Shown in pieces: positions 8,094-17,333 of a stretch of 64,000 nt of DNA. The notes under the pieces are model-generated. The model was not told where the DNA came from. It saw nothing but the letters and a program-made list of their open reading frames with translations, and made no database searches. Each line of letters opens with the position of its first letter. Position 1 is the stretch's first letter. The DNA is from Streptomyces humicola (GTDB lineage Bacteria; Actinomycetota; Actinomycetes; Streptomycetales; Streptomycetaceae). Where the stretch lies: NCBI RefSeq assembly GCF_024436035.1, contig NZ_JANFNG010000020.1, positions 1-64,000 of the forward strand, written 5' to 3'. Position numbers and translations under genes: made by a program.

Positions 8094-9737
8094 ATGCCAG
8101 GGACGAGCACGGCCGGTACGCACGCGACGGCCGCCGTCCCCAGGAGCCGCAGCGCCGAGCCCGGCACCACGCCGGGCGTGGCCGCCGGCGCCCGCCCGGG
8201 CCCGGCGAACCGGTGGTCCGTCCTCGTCGTACTCTGCATCAGCTTGCTGCTCGTCGCCCTCGACACGACCGTGCTGCACGTCGCCGTCCCCTCGCTCACC
8301 GAGCAATTGCGGCCCGGTGCGACGCAACTGCTGTGGATCGTCGACGCCTATCCGCTCGCCGCCGCCTCCCTGCTCATCCTCTTCGGCACGCTCGGCGATC
8401 GCATCGGCCGACGGCGAGTCCTGCTCCTCGGCTACGGGCTCTTCGCCGCCGCCTCCGCGGTGGCCGCCTTCGCCGCCACCCCGCACGTCCTCATCGCAGC
8501 CCGCGCCCTGCTCGGCGCCGGCGGTGCGATGATCATGCCCTCGACGCTCTCGATCCTGCGTCAGGTCTTCCCGGACCGGCGCGAGCGCGCCGCAGCGATC
8601 GGCGTGTGGAGTGCGGTCTCCGCCGTCGGCGCCGCGGTCGGGCCCGTGCTCGGCGGCTTTCTCGTCGAGCGCTTCTGGTGGGGCTCGGTCTTCCTCGTCA
8701 ACGTCCCGCTCCTGGCGGTGATCTGGCCGGTCGCCCGACGGCTGCTGCCGGAGTCCACCGGCGACCGCGACGGACCGTGGGACCTGCTGGGGGCGATGAT
8801 GGCCGCCGCCGGCATCCTCGGCGCCGTCCTCGCGATCAAGCGCCTGGGCGCAGGCGCCCCGCTCCAGCAGCCTTCGACGCTCGTGCCGCTCCTCGGCGGC
8901 GCGGCGCTGCTGTGGCTCTTCGTGCGACGCCAGCGCCGCATCCGGCATCCGCTGCTCGACATGGCGTGGTTCGCGCGGCCGGCCTTCGGCACCTCCGTCG
9001 GTTGCATCGTGGTGGCGATGCTCGCGCTCGTCGGCCTCGAGCTGATCGCCGTCCAGTACCTCCAGCTGGTGCTCGGCCTGGAACCGGTCGAGGCCGGGCT
9101 GCGGCTGCTGCCGCTCACCGTCGCCGCGATGGCCGCAGGACTCGCCGGCGCACGGATGCTCCACCGCCTCGGCCCGCGGCTGATGACCGGCCTGGGTTTC
9201 GTGCTCACCGCCGGCGCCGTCCTCACCCTTACCGCCGTGGGCGAGCACGACCGCCCCTGGCTGCTCACCGGCGCCTTCGTGGTGCTCGGCTTCGGGGTGC
9301 AGACCGCCCTCTTCGGGGCGTACGAGTCCATGCTCGACGATGCCCCGGCCGACCGGGCGGGCGGGGCCGCGGCGATCGGCGAGACCTCGTACCAGCTGGG
9401 CGCGGGCATGGGCATCGCCCTGCTCGGCAGCGTGATGAACGCGGCATACGCGCCCGGCGTCCGGAGCGTCGCGGGGGTGCCCCCAGCGGCGCGCGAGGCG
9501 GCGGGCCGCTCGCTCGGCGAGGCATACGCGGCCGCCGGCGCCCTCGGTGAACCGGCCGGGGACGTGCTGCGCGGTGCCGCCCGACACTCCTTCGTCCACG
9601 GACTGCACGTCACCCTCGTCGTCAGCGCCGCCCTGCTGCTGCTCGGCGCGGGCGCGGCGCTGCGACTTCCGCGCGCGGCCGCTTCTGCCTGCCGGCCGGA
9701 CCGGGAGGGTCTTTACGGCGAGCCGTCGCGGCCGTAG
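8094..9737 (+). CDS. DHA2-family (14-TM) MFS drug/proton antiporter
   Basis: A 547-residue major facilitator exporter of the QacA/SmvA type. The helix-1 motif LDTTVLHVAVPSL lies around residues 55-67. Motif A, GTLGDRIGRRRV, lies near residues 97-108, and the antiporter motif C region has GPVLGGFLVERFWWGSVF. Fourteen hydrophobic segments fit the DHA2 layout. The ATG at 8094 with GGAGG seven bases upstream is preferred over an in-frame extension starting at 7917. No adjacent TetR or MarR regulator is present, so the exported compound is unknown. Quaternary cations and lipophilic drugs are typical for the family. Confidence 0.87.
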   Translation: MPGTSTAGTHATAAVPRSRSAEPGTTPGVAAGARPGPANRWSVLVVLCISLLLVALDTTVLHVAVPSLTEQLRPGATQLLWIVDAYPLAAASLLILFGTLGDRIGRRRVLLLGYGLFAAASAVAAFAATPHVLIAARALLGAGGAMIMPSTLSILRQVFPDRRERAAAIGVWSAVSAVGAAVGPVLGGFLVERFWWGSVFLVNVPLLAVIWPVARRLLPESTGDRDGPWDLLGAMMAAAGILGAVLAIKRLGAGAPLQQPSTLVPLLGGAALLWLFVRRQRRIRHPLLDMAWFARPAFGTSVGCIVVAMLALVGLELIAVQYLQLVLGLEPVEAGLRLLPLTVAAMAAGLAGARMLHRLGPRLMTGLGFVLTAGAVLTLTAVGEHDRPWLLTGAFVVLGFGVQTALFGAYESMLDDAPADRAGGAAAIGETSYQLGAGMGIALLGSVMNAAYAPGVRSVAGVPPAAREAAGRSLGEAYAAAGALGEPAGDVLRGAARHSFVHGLHVTLVVSAALLLLGAGAALRLPRAAASACRPDREGLYGEPSRP

Positions 9738-9782
9738 CGTCGGGAGCGCTATCCCAAGATCGTTCAGCCGGAGGTCCCACCC

Positions 9783-10970
9783 ATGAGTGGCAGTCCCTTG
9801 CCGTCCTTCGACCCGTCCGACCCGCTCGGGATCGACGACCTGCTCAGCCCGGAGGACCTCGCCGTCCGCGACACCATGCGCCGTTGGGCGAAGGACCGCG
9901 TCCTGCCGCACATCGCCGAGTGGTACGAGCGCGGCGAGCTGCCCGCCATCCGCGAGCTGACCCGTGAACTGGGCTCGATCGGTGCGCTCGGCATGTCGCT
10001 GAAGGGGTACGGCTGCGCGGGCGCGAGCGCCGTGCAGTACGGGCTCGCCTGCCTGGAGCTGGAGGCCGCCGACTCCGGCGTCCGCTCACTCGTCTCCGTA
10101 CAGGGTTCGCTCGCCATGTACGCGATCCACCGCTTCGGCTGCGAGGAGCACAAGCAGCAGTGGCTGCCGCGGATGGCGGCGGGCGAGGTCATCGGCTGCT
10201 TCGGGCTCACCGAGCCCGACCACGGCTCGGACCCGGCCGGCATGACCACGTACGCCAAGCGGGACGGCGGCGACTGGATCCTCAACGGCCGCAAGATGTG
10301 GATCACCAACGGCTCGGTCGCCGGGGTCGCCGTCGTGTGGGCCCGTACCGACGAGGGCATCCGCGGCTTCGTCGTCCCCACCGACACCCCCGGCTTCTCG
10401 GCTCCCGAGATCAAGCACAAGTGGAGCCTGCGCGCCTCGGTCACCAGCGAGCTGGTCATGGACGACGTACGGCTGCCGGCCGACGCCGTACTCCCCGGGG
10501 TCACCGGGCTGCGCGGGCCGCTCACCTGCCTGAGCCATGCGCGGTACGGGATCGTATGGGGCTCGATGGGCGCGGCCCGCGCCAGCTTCGAGGCGGCACT
10601 GGAGTACGCGAAGAGCCGTGAGCAGTTCGGCCGGCCCATCGGCGGCTTCCAGCTCACCCAGGCCAAGCTCGCCGACATGGCCGTCGAGCTCCACAAGGGC
10701 ATCCTGCTCGCCCACCACCTCGGGCGGCGGATGGACGCGGGCACGCTCCGTCCCGAGCAGGTCAGCTTCGGCAAGCTCAACAACGTGCGCGAGGCGATCG
10801 AGATCTGCCGCACCGCGCGCACCGTCCTGGGCGCGAACGGCATCTCGCTGGAGTACCCGGTGATGCGCCACGCCACCAACCTGGAGTCGGTGCTCACCTA
10901 CGAGGGCACCGTGGAGATGCACCAGCTGGTGCTCGGCAAGGCGCTCACCGGGCTCGACGCGTTCCGGTAG
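9783..10970 (+). CDS. Acyl-CoA dehydrogenase, glutaryl-CoA dehydrogenase-like
   Basis: A 395-residue flavoprotein that would oxidise an acyl-CoA, most likely glutaryl-CoA to crotonyl-CoA, in lysine/tryptophan degradation. Evidence: CFGLTEPDHGSDPAGM (FAD/substrate motif), NGRKMWITNG, and the catalytic base in LTYEGTVEMHQLVLGKALTG with Glu at about residue 374. This block closely matches glutaryl-CoA dehydrogenases rather than straight-chain enzymes. GGAGG lies about 10 bases before the ATG. Free-standing, without electron-transfer flavoprotein genes nearby. Glutaryl specificity is an inference from motif similarity. Confidence 0.85.
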   Translation: MSGSPLPSFDPSDPLGIDDLLSPEDLAVRDTMRRWAKDRVLPHIAEWYERGELPAIRELTRELGSIGALGMSLKGYGCAGASAVQYGLACLELEAADSGVRSLVSVQGSLAMYAIHRFGCEEHKQQWLPRMAAGEVIGCFGLTEPDHGSDPAGMTTYAKRDGGDWILNGRKMWITNGSVAGVAVVWARTDEGIRGFVVPTDTPGFSAPEIKHKWSLRASVTSELVMDDVRLPADAVLPGVTGLRGPLTCLSHARYGIVWGSMGAARASFEAALEYAKSREQFGRPIGGFQLTQAKLADMAVELHKGILLAHHLGRRMDAGTLRPEQVSFGKLNNVREAIEICRTARTVLGANGISLEYPVMRHATNLESVLTYEGTVEMHQLVLGKALTGLDAFR

Positions 10971-11007
10971 GCGGAGCGCGTGGCGGACGGGTCCGGAGCG
11001 CGCGGGC

Positions 11008-11454
11008 TCAGCTCTGGTTGAAGAAGCCGTCGGCCTTCCGGCCGGCGGCCTCCCCGTTGACGACCTTGTAGTCGGCGGGCGTCAGCAGGAACACCCTGCC
11101 GGCGACGCGCTCGATCGAGCCGCGCAGCCCGAACTGGAGCCCGGCGGCGAAGTCGACCACGCGCTTGGCGTCGGACGGCTCCATGGCGGTGAGGTTCATG
11201 ATGACCGGGATACCGTCGCGGAACAGCTCTCCTATCCCGCGCGCGTCGCGGAAGCTGTTGGGGGTGACGGTCGCGATGCGGCGGCCCTGCTCCTCGGCGG
11301 CATCGCCCACCACCCGCACCCGGGGGTCGGTCACCCAGGCATCGGCGGGCCCGGGTCCCTCCGCGTAGTCCGTGTACTCCTCGTCGTAGTACTGCTCGTC
11401 GCTGCCGTCGTCGACGAGCCCCAGCCAGGCGCTGGCCCTGCGCACCGAACCCAT
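11008..11454 (-). CDS. SepF-like cell division protein (paralogue outside the dcw cluster)
   Basis: A 148-residue cytosolic protein of the SepF family, which tethers FtsZ to the membrane. It starts [17 protein letters not shown], the amphipathic membrane-targeting N-terminus. An acidic Tyr/Asp/Glu linker follows, then the C-terminal SepF fold from about residue 58: [41 protein letters not shown] and RVFLLTP. Streptomyces carry a main SepF beside ftsZ plus SepF-like proteins (SflA/SflB) that modulate Z-ring placement. The absence of division genes here makes the paralogue reading likely. Which Sfl it is cannot be decided without comparison. Confidence 0.85.
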   Translation of the reverse strand: MGSVRRASAWLGLVDDGSDEQYYDEEYTDYAEGPGPADAWVTDPRVRVVGDAAEEQGRRIATVTPNSFRDARGIGELFRDGIPVIMNLTAMEPSDAKRVVDFAAGLQFGLRGSIERVAGRVFLLTPADYKVVNGEAAGRKADGFFNQS

Positions 11455-11873
11455 GGACGCCTCCTCTCGCGCGCGGTCCGTACCGTCCGCCCGTCCGCTC
11501 TCCTCATCCTCCTCCTATCGTCGTCCATGATGCTGATGATGCGCCAAGTGGAATGCGGTCCCGGTGGGGATTCGTGACGGTTCTGGTGCACAGCCATACG
11601 TGGCGATACGTCAGGTAATCGTAGAAATCCAGAAGGTGACGGCGTGAAAGGGTGCGCCCCGCAGGATTTCTCCCCGGCGGTGCGCCCGAAGGGGTGACGG
11701 GTGGCCCGAAGGCGTTCAGGCAAGCCCAGGCAAGGCAGGGTGGTGCGGTGCCGCAGTGCTGAGGGGGCGTCAGTTCCTTCGCAGTGCCTCCAATGCCACC
11801 TTGTGCACTGCGGACCGAGGGTGGGAGGAAGGGTCCTACCAGCGCGGAACCCTCCAGCCCACGGGAGGAACGA
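11455..11873. other. Intergenic region between divergent sepF-like and protease genes
   Basis: About 420 bp, likely with promoters in both directions. It includes a repeated ATACGT-like element near 11600 and an AT-richer patch at about 11600-11640. I found no convincing small gene or RNA. GGAGG at 11864-11868 is the ribosome site of the protease pseudogene downstream. Confidence 0.35.
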
Positions 11874-12777
11874 GTGACCTCCAAGCGCATCAGCGGACGC
11901 ACGGTGTCCCGATGGCGTTTCGCCGCCGCCGCGGCGGCAGCCGGCGCGGCAGCCCTCTGCGGCGCCGCAGCCGGCGCCTCCACCACCGCGGGCGCGATAC
12001 CGGAGCTCACCGCCGCGCGTGACGCGATCGCCGCGCTCTCCGTCCCGGGCACCGCGTGGTCGGTCGATCCGGTGCCACACCCTCTCCGTCACCGCCGACG
12101 CAGGCGTCGGCGACGCGCGGTTCGCCGCGCTGCGCGCGACGGCCGCCCGGTACGGGGACCTGGTGAACGTACGGCGCGTGGCGGGCACCCTCCATGAGGC
12201 GCTGCCGACCGGCCCCTTGCCGGGCGGTGCGGCCATCTACGGCGGCGGCTACCGCTGTTCGCTCGGTTTCACCGTGCACAGGGGGACCACGCCCTACTTC
12301 CTCACCGCGGGCCACTGCGGCCAGGCCGTCTCCACCTGGTACGCGGGCGCCCACCGCTCCGCGGTGCTCGGGCACACCGTCGCCTACACCTACCCCGGCC
12401 GTGACTACGCCCTCGTCGAATATGCCGGTCCGGCGTACCTCTGGCCGAGTACGGCCGGCGGCGGCCGTGCCGTAACCGGTGCAGCCGATCCGTACGTCGG
12501 CGAGCACGTCACCAGCCGCGGCAGTACGAGCGGTGTGCACAGCGGCACCGTCACCGGCCTCGACGCCACCGTCGACTACGGGAACGGCGAGGTGGTCAGC
12601 GGCCTGATCGAGACCGACGTCTGCTCCGAGCCGGGCGACAGCGGCGGTCCGCTCTACAGCGGAACCACCGCCCTCGGCCTCACCTCCGGTGGTGACGGCG
12701 ACTGCGCCTACGGTGGTGCGACGTACTTCCAGCCGGTCACGGCAGCGCTGAGGGCATACGGGGTGCGGATCGGATGA
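11874..12777 (+). pseudogene. Streptogrisin-like S1 serine protease, broken by a single-base frameshift
   Basis: GTG at 11874 (GGAGG upstream) opens a protein with an Ala-rich export signal and a propeptide ending PGTAWSVDPV. It then runs out of frame near 12073-12077. The rest continues one frame over as HTLSVTADAGVGD and onward. Removing one C there restores a continuous reading that matches the intact paralogue at 15307 (GTAWAIDP then VVVTAD). Downstream the mature protease is complete: FLTAGHCG (His), DYALVEY (Asp), EPGDSGGPLYS (Ser), TYFQPVTAAL. So the catalytic domain is preserved while export is uncoupled from it. It may be a true recent pseudogene or a sequencing error. Confidence 0.8.
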
Positions 12778-12849
12778 CGGGATGTCCGCACGCAGCGCCT
12801 GCGCTGCCTGCGGACACGCCCGGTCCGCAAGGGATGGCAGCATGGCCCC

Positions 12850-13800
12850 ATGCTGGAGACCTCGGCACGACTGCTGCGCCTGCTCTCCCTCCTGCAGACC
12901 CGCCGGGACTGGCCGGGGGCGGAGCTTGCCCAGCGGCTGGGGGTGACGCCGCGCACGATACGCCGCGACGTCGACCGGTTGCGGGGCCTCGGCTACCCCG
13001 TGCAGGGCACTACCGGCACGGCGGGCGGCTACCGACTCGGCGCCGGGGCCCAACTCCCGCCACTGCTGCTCGACGACGAGGAGGCCGTGGCGGTGGCGCT
13101 GTGCCTGCGCACCGGCGCGGGCGGCTCGGTCGCCGGCATCGAGGAGACGGCCGAGCGGGCCCTCGGCAAGTTGGAGCAGGTGCTGCCGTCGAGGCTGCGG
13201 CACCGGGTGCGGGCGATGGAGGCCGTCGCCGTCATGAACGATGCAACCCGGGCGGCGGTGAGCCAGGAGGTGCTCACCGTCATCGGGGTGGCCTGCCGCG
13301 ACCACGAACGGCTGCGCTTCGAATACCGCGACCACTCCGGCGCGGCGAGCCGCCGGGTCGTCGAGCCGCACCGCCTCGTCCAGCACGCCCGCCGCTGGTA
13401 CTTGCTCGCCTGGGACACCGACCGCGACGACTGGCGCACCTTCCGCGTCGACCGGATCACGCCCAGACAGCCCACGGGCCCGCGCTTCGTGCCGCGCGAG
13501 CCTCCGACCGACGCGGCCACCTATGTGGCGCGCGGGGTGAGCACGCGGCCGTACCGCTACCGGGCCGTGGTCACCCTGCATGCTCCCGCCGAGACGGTCG
13601 CCCGCTACACCGGGACGGGCTTCGCCACCGTGGAAGCGATCGACGCGTCGTCCTGCGTGCTCCGCACCGGTTTCGACTCGCTCGACTCGCTCGCGGTCTA
13701 CCTCGGGCTGTTCGGCGTCGATTTCACGGTGCAGAAGCCGCCGGAACTCGTCGAGCACCTACGGGCGGTATCCGATCGGCTACGGCGTGCGGCCCCCTGA
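12850..13800 (+). CDS. WYL-domain transcriptional regulator (YafY/DeoR-type HTH)
   Basis: A 316-residue regulator. The N-terminal HTH (residues 1-60, AELAQRLGVTPRTIRRDVDRL) is followed by GGYRLGAG and a WYL domain (about 140-215) carrying VVEPHRLVQHARRWYLLAWD. A WCX-type C-terminal extension ends the protein. Such proteins sense small ligands or nucleic acids through WYL and control nearby genes. Here the neighbour downstream is an SPFH protein 131 bp away, upstream is the broken protease. Target genes are not apparent. Confidence 0.85.
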   Translation: MLETSARLLRLLSLLQTRRDWPGAELAQRLGVTPRTIRRDVDRLRGLGYPVQGTTGTAGGYRLGAGAQLPPLLLDDEEAVAVALCLRTGAGGSVAGIEETAERALGKLEQVLPSRLRHRVRAMEAVAVMNDATRAAVSQEVLTVIGVACRDHERLRFEYRDHSGAASRRVVEPHRLVQHARRWYLLAWDTDRDDWRTFRVDRITPRQPTGPRFVPREPPTDAATYVARGVSTRPYRYRAVVTLHAPAETVARYTGTGFATVEAIDASSCVLRTGFDSLDSLAVYLGLFGVDFTVQKPPELVEHLRAVSDRLRRAAP

Positions 13801-13931
13801 CGGCGGAGCCGCCGAGGCGTACCGTGAAGTAAGGAAGAACGGTAGGGGAGAGCGGCGAGTCAGGGTTCGGGCGCATTCCCCGGGACCGTTCGTTTCACGA
13901 TGCCCGCGCGTGCGGACGGCAGGGGGCCGTG

Positions 13932-14921
13932 ATGGTCGTGGATGTAGTGGCCGCAGCCCTGAGCTTCGGCCTGGTGTATTTCCTCGCGGGCGCCCGCGTG
14001 GTCCAGCAGTTCGAGCGTGGCGTGGTGTTCCGGCTCGGGCATCTGAAGGACCCCGTCCGCGGCCCGGGCTTCACGATGATCGTTCCCGTCATCGACCGGC
14101 TGCGGAAGGTCAATCTGCAGATCGTGACGATGCCGATCCCGGCCCAGGAGGGCATCACCCGCGACAATGTCACGGTCAGGGTGGACGCGGTGGTCTACTT
14201 CAAGGTCATCCACCCTGCCGACGCCATCATCAACGTCGAGGACTACCGCTTCGCCGTGCTGCAGGTCGCCCAGACCTCGTTGCGGTCGATCATAGGCAAG
14301 AGCGAGTTGGACGACCTCCTCTCCAACCGCGAGAAGCTCAACGAGGGTCTGGCGTTGATGATCGACAGCCCGGCGCTCGGCTGGGGCGTGCAGATCGACC
14401 GGGTGGAGATCAAGGACGTATCGCTTCCCGAGACCATGAAGCGGTCGATGGCGCGTCAGGCCGAGGCAGCGCGTGACCGCCGGGCGCGCGTGATCAACGC
14501 GGACGCGGAGCTGCAGGCGTCGCGGAAGCTGGCCCAGGCGGCCGCGGTGATGGGCAGCCAGCCGGCCGCGCTCCAACTGCGGCTGCTGCAGACCGTGACG
14601 GCGGTTGCGGCGGAGAAGAACTCCACGCTCGTGCTGCCGTTCCCGGTGGAGCTGCTGCGGTTCCTGGAGCGTGCGGCGCAGAATCCCGGCGTGCTGCACG
14701 GCGGGCCGGACGGCGCAGGGTCGGCGGCGGCCGCCGAAGCGGCAACGGAGGCCGACGCCGGTCTGGACGCGGGGCTTGAGCCGGGTCTCGCACCGGAGTT
14801 GGAGACGGACGACCCGGTGGACCCGGTGAACCCCGTCGGTCCGGTGAACCCCGTCGGTCGGGTGGATCCGGTGGACCTTGCGGAGCCGTCGGACCCGGCG
14901 GAGCGTACAGCGGACGGGTGA
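13932..14921 (+). CDS. SPFH/band-7 (slipin-like) membrane scaffold protein
   Basis: A stomatin/slipin homologue with one N-terminal membrane segment (residues 1-20), then RVVQQFERGVVFRLGHLKDPVRGPG, the slipin hallmark. The band-7 domain runs to about residue 190, followed by a coiled-coil helix rich in Ala/Glu/Arg. These proteins oligomerise at the inner membrane and organise lipid microdomains or proteases. An NfeD partner is normally nearby but is absent here. The last about 60 residues are acidic, with tandem DPVNPVG/DPVD units encoded by a short DNA repeat (about 14815-14880). ATG 13932 follows AGGGGG with five-base spacing and is preferred to GTG 13929. Confidence 0.85.
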   Translation: MVVDVVAAALSFGLVYFLAGARVVQQFERGVVFRLGHLKDPVRGPGFTMIVPVIDRLRKVNLQIVTMPIPAQEGITRDNVTVRVDAVVYFKVIHPADAIINVEDYRFAVLQVAQTSLRSIIGKSELDDLLSNREKLNEGLALMIDSPALGWGVQIDRVEIKDVSLPETMKRSMARQAEAARDRRARVINADAELQASRKLAQAAAVMGSQPAALQLRLLQTVTAVAAEKNSTLVLPFPVELLRFLERAAQNPGVLHGGPDGAGSAAAAEAATEADAGLDAGLEPGLAPELETDDPVDPVNPVGPVNPVGRVDPVDLAEPSDPAERTADG

Positions 14922-15306
14922 CCGACCGAGTGGTGGGTTGAGCACCCGTAATACGGACGCGTGCGGTCGTTATCGGACAACCCGCCATTTTCACAGGGTG
15001 CTCACAGCACCGCGCGGTGCGTAGCGGGATCGAGGCGCAAGCGCTTGTTCCGCCGGCGCAATGCGCCAATCGTGCGGCCATGGAAGGCGAGGGCGGCGTG
15101 CGCGGAAGCGCACGCCGCCCTGTGCCCGGCCGGAATTGGGTCTTGCATGTCATCGGTGCCTGTCGGAATACTCGGCCGCGCTGATTGGCATGGGCACGAC
15201 GCATTCACTCCCTGTATGTCCCGCTTCGGCCCATCTCCTCAGCTGCTCCGCCCTCCGCGGCCCGTGACAACCGGGACGGGCCCACCCCCCACGGGAGGTT
15301 TCCGAG
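14922..15306. other. Intergenic region with a terminator hairpin and a CAAGCGCTTG palindrome
   Basis: About 385 bp. Notable elements are a CAAGCGCTTG palindrome (15038-15047), a smaller palindrome GGCGCA-A-TGCGCC (15054-15066), a terminator (listed separately), and GGAGG at 15292-15296 before the protease start. The promoter of the protease should lie between the terminator and that site. Confidence 0.45.
15091..15120. terminator. Strong hairpin terminator after the SPFH gene
   Basis: A perfect 13-bp stem (GGGCGGCGTGCGC, 15091-15103, and complement 15108-15120) is capped by a GGAA tetraloop. It lies 170 bp downstream of the SPFH stop and before the protease, separating the two transcription units. 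Confidence 0.75.
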
Positions 15307-16401
15307 TTGAGACACCGGCGAATACCGAACCGACGCGTGATCCTGGCCGGAGCGGGCGCCGCCGCTCTCGTCGCCGCCGCGATAGTGCTGCCGAACGCCG
15401 AGGCCGCCAACACATCGTCGGCCACCCCCGCCCCCGCGCCCGCCGGGCTCACCGCGGTCGCGGCGCAGACGCTCGCATCGAACCTCGCCCACCGCCTCGG
15501 CGGCAGCGCGGCCGGTTCCTATTTCGACGCACAGGCCAAGCGCCTCGTCGTCAACATCACCGATCCCGCGGATGCGGCCATGGTCCGCGCGGCAGGCGCC
15601 GTGCCGAAGACCGTCGAGCACTCGATGGCCCAACTCCGCTCCGCCACCGCCACCTTGGCGCAGCAGGCGCGCATCCCCGGCACGGCCTGGGCCATCGACC
15701 CGCGCGCCGACCAGGTCGTGGTCACAGCCGACACCACCGTGACGGGTACGAAGCTCGCCCGGCTGGACAAGGCGATGGGCGTCCTCGGCTCCATGGCGAC
15801 CATGCGCCACTCCAAGGGGCAGTTCAAGCCCTTCGTCGCGGGCGGCGACGCCATCTGGGGCAGCGACGTGCGCTGCTCGCTCGGGTTCAACGTCACCAAG
15901 GGAGGCGCACCGTATTTCCTGACCGCGGGCCACTGCGGCAATGCCGCCTCCAGCTGGTCGGACTCGCAAGGCGGCTCCGAGGTCGGGCAGACGGTCGACT
16001 CGCAGTTCCCGGGCACCGACTTCGCGCTGGTCAAGTACGACGACGCCAACGCCAACCCGCCGAGCGCCGTCGACCTCTACAGCGGAAGCCAGCAGCAGAT
16101 CACCCACGCCGCCGATGCGACCGTCGGCGAACAGGTGCAGCGCAGCGGCAGCACCTCCCAGGTGCACGGCGGCCAGGTCACCGGGCTGAATGCGACGGTC
16201 AACTACTCCGAGGGGACGGTCAACGGCCTGATCCAGACCAACGTGTGCGCCGAACCCGGCGACAGCGGCGGCGCGCTCTTCGACGGGGACGCCGCGATCG
16301 GTCTCACGTCGGGCGGCGACGGTGACTGCACCTCCGGCGGCACGACGTACTTCCAGCCGGTCACCGCGGCGCTGAGCGCGGAAGGAGCCACCATCCCGTA
16401 G
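15307..16401 (+). CDS. Secreted streptogrisin-type S1 (alpha-lytic) serine protease
   Basis: A 364-residue secreted protease precursor. The N-terminus is an export signal (RRIPNRRVILAGAGAAALVAAA) ending near PNAEAA. Residues about 45-175 are a prodomain of the alpha-lytic type. The mature chymotrypsin-fold enzyme begins about 178 and has the His in FLTAGHCG, the Asp in DFALVKY and the Ser in EPGDSGGALFDG. Conserved disulfide Cys pairs include RCSLGF with AGHC and NVC with GDC. The TTG start has GGAGG about ten bases upstream. Flanked on both sides by strong terminators, so monocistronic. Its broken paralogue lies 2.5 kb upstream. Confidence 0.9.
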   Translation: MRHRRIPNRRVILAGAGAAALVAAAIVLPNAEAANTSSATPAPAPAGLTAVAAQTLASNLAHRLGGSAAGSYFDAQAKRLVVNITDPADAAMVRAAGAVPKTVEHSMAQLRSATATLAQQARIPGTAWAIDPRADQVVVTADTTVTGTKLARLDKAMGVLGSMATMRHSKGQFKPFVAGGDAIWGSDVRCSLGFNVTKGGAPYFLTAGHCGNAASSWSDSQGGSEVGQTVDSQFPGTDFALVKYDDANANPPSAVDLYSGSQQQITHAADATVGEQVQRSGSTSQVHGGQVTGLNATVNYSEGTVNGLIQTNVCAEPGDSGGALFDGDAAIGLTSGGDGDCTSGGTTYFQPVTAALSAEGATIP

Positions 16402-16428
16402 CACCGGAACCGCACCAGGATCCCCCCA

Positions 16429-16476
16429 CGGGTGGAGGCCGTCTGCGCGAGCGATCGCGCAGACGGCCTCCACCCG
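16429..16476. terminator. Very strong hairpin terminator
   Basis: A perfect 22-bp inverted repeat (16429-16450 with 16455-16476) and a GCGA loop, 28 bp after the protease stop codon. Ends the protease transcript before the molybdoenzyme operon. Confidence 0.85.
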
Positions 16477-16598
16477 TTCGGCGTCCCGCAGTGGTGCCGC
16501 AGTGGTCCCGCAGGGGAACTCTTACGAATGCCTGACGGCTGCCGCATTGCGCGGACCGGCGCTGGTCGTCCCCCGGCCCGGCGTGCTCGAATGGACGT

Positions 16599-17333
16599 AT
16601 GAGCAGCGACGGCACAGGTGGTGCGGACCGCGCGGGCACGCCCGTCGGGCGGCGGGTGATCCTTGCCATGCTGGGGCTCGGCGCGGCCGGTGCAACCGTG
16701 GGCGGATACCTGCAGAACGGCATCGACAACGTCCTCGCCTCGGTCACCGCCAAGGATCCGACGGGCCTGAGCGGCTTGCTGCCCGGGGGCGGGGGATTCC
16801 GCTTCTACTCGGTCGCCGACACCATCCCGCACCGCTCGCCCGCGGACTACCGGCTCACGGTGGACGGCCTTGTCGAGCGCCCCGCGACCTACACGCTCGC
16901 GCAGCTGCAGGCCATGCCACGCACCCGGCTGGTCAAGGACGTGCAGTGCGTGACGGGCTGGCGCGTGCCGCACACCCCGTTCACCGGGGTGCTCCTCTCC
17001 CACCTGCTGGACGAGGCCGGGGTCAGACCCGGCGCCAAGGCGCTCACCTTCACTTGCTTCGACGGCGTCTACAGCGAGAGCCTCACCCTGGACCAGGCGC
17101 GTCGCCCCGACATGATGGTCGCCTACGCCATGGACGACAGGCCGGTCACCGACGCGCACGGCGGCCCCGTCCGCCTCTACGCCGCACCGATGTACTTCTA
17201 CAAGTCGGCGAAATGGCTGTCCGGGATCACCGTCACCGACCACGTCCAACCCGGCTACTGGGAGCACTACGGCTATGACGTCGACGCCTGGGTCGGCAAG
17301 TCCAACGGGCGGACCGATGCCCCTACCGACTGA
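16599..17333 (+). CDS. Molybdopterin-dependent oxidoreductase, sulfite-oxidase fold (YedY/MsrP-like)
   Basis: A 244-residue single-domain molybdoenzyme, probably exported by the Tat route: the N-terminus carries VGRRVILAMLGLGAAGATVGG. The catalytic domain shows the cofactor-ligating Cys in KDVQCVTGW, plus HTPFTGVLLSHLL and YFYKSAKWLSGI. The family includes the periplasmic methionine sulfoxide reductase MsrP (YedY), which takes electrons from a membrane haem protein. The next gene overlaps by 17 bp and encodes a cytochrome b, so the pair likely forms one respiratory-chain-linked system. Sulfoxide reduction is inferred by analogy. Other S- or N-oxide substrates are possible. Confidence 0.8.
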   Translation: MSSDGTGGADRAGTPVGRRVILAMLGLGAAGATVGGYLQNGIDNVLASVTAKDPTGLSGLLPGGGGFRFYSVADTIPHRSPADYRLTVDGLVERPATYTLAQLQAMPRTRLVKDVQCVTGWRVPHTPFTGVLLSHLLDEAGVRPGAKALTFTCFDGVYSESLTLDQARRPDMMVAYAMDDRPVTDAHGGPVRLYAAPMYFYKSAKWLSGITVTDHVQPGYWEHYGYDVDAWVGKSNGRTDAPTD

